A stretch of 64,000 nt of DNA from Duganella sp. Leaf126 (GTDB taxonomy: Bacteria > Pseudomonadota > Gammaproteobacteria > Burkholderiales > Burkholderiaceae_D), in NCBI RefSeq assembly GCF_001423125.1, contig NZ_LMNW01000001.1, forward strand, positions 793,229-857,228. The letters are read 5' to 3'. A program made the position numbers and the translations under genes. Shown here in pieces: positions 63,838 to 64,000 of the stretch (within the stretch, counting starts at the first letter, position 1; each line of letters opens with the position of its first letter). The notes under the pieces were generated by a model. The model was not told where the DNA came from. It did not search any database and saw only the letters and a list, made by a program, of their open reading frames with translations.

Positions 63838-64000
63838 TTAGGCGATGATTTTTGCTACGACGCCGGCGCCGACGGTACGACCGCCTTCACGGATAGCGAA
63901 GCGCAGACCTTCTTCCATCGCGATCGGGTTGATCAGCTTGACGGTGATCGACACGTTGTCGCCTGGCATAACCATTTCTTTGTCGGCTGGCAGCTCGATC
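63838..64000 (-). CDS. tuf: Elongation factor Tu, C-terminal part (cut by window end)
   Basis: The minus strand encodes [15 protein letters not shown], then [19 protein letters not shown] and [19 protein letters not shown], the universal end of EF-Tu (domain III). The stop TAA is doubled (TAATAA). Delivers aminoacyl-tRNA to the ribosome. The upstream part lies beyond the window. Confidence 0.97.

Overview
The window is GC-rich chromosomal DNA of a betaproteobacterium, most likely Oxalobacteraceae (Massilia/Duganella/Janthinobacterium group). This is an inference from the tuf - tRNA-Trp - secE - nusG - rplKAJL - rpoBC order with beta-type RpoB/RpoC lengths, a PEP-CTERM protein, a cyclic-glucan synthase of nearly 3000 residues, and a rpoB-rpoC spacer carrying an inverted pair of TTCCCGCG-type repeats. 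No phage, insertion sequence or CRISPR array was seen.

Layout. 1-6.2 kb: the end of a MacB-like ABC exporter ATPase, two MacB/FtsX-type permeases, then a sigma-54 response regulator and its sensor kinase; the kinase carries tandem-repeat expansions. 6.4-13 kb: a PEP-CTERM protein, a spermidine-synthase-like protein, a TonB-dependent receptor, and a MocR-type regulator divergent from a PNPOx-fold protein. 13-27.6 kb (minus strand): a ten-gene, tightly packed operon tldD-tldE-tldD-tldE-DUF4159-moxR-DUF58-BatA-DUF4175-(large membrane protein). 27.8-35 kb: a secreted methyltransferase-like protein, an orphan CheB, a Crp/Fnr-type regulator, a secreted serine hydrolase and M1 aminopeptidase pair, and a Mn-type (yybP-ykoY) riboswitch in front of a GDT1/TMEM165 exporter. 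35-44 kb: a giant NdvB-type cyclic beta-1,2-glucan synthase. 44-51.3 kb: a three-domain cysteine desulfurase / ETHE1-like / rhodanese fusion divergent from an AsnC/Lrp regulator, an HPP-CBS membrane protein, a DUF885 peptidase, two small membrane proteins and an HTH-nucleotidyltransferase-like protein. 51.4-64 kb (minus strand): the transcription/translation core cluster, from tuf (cut by the window end) down to rpoC.

The best candidate for an undescribed system is the 13-27.6 kb operon. It joins two Tat-signalled TldD metalloproteases and their two TldE partners to a MoxR AAA+ ATPase, a DUF58 protein and Bat-like membrane proteins. One of these has a His-rich loop and another has Asn-rich repeats. 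I infer an envelope-located peptide or protein processing machine built around a MoxR chaperone module; substrate and function are unknown. The second candidate is the desulfurase-ETHE1-rhodanese fusion, probably for cysteine or persulfide handling under a cysteine-responsive Lrp-type regulator.
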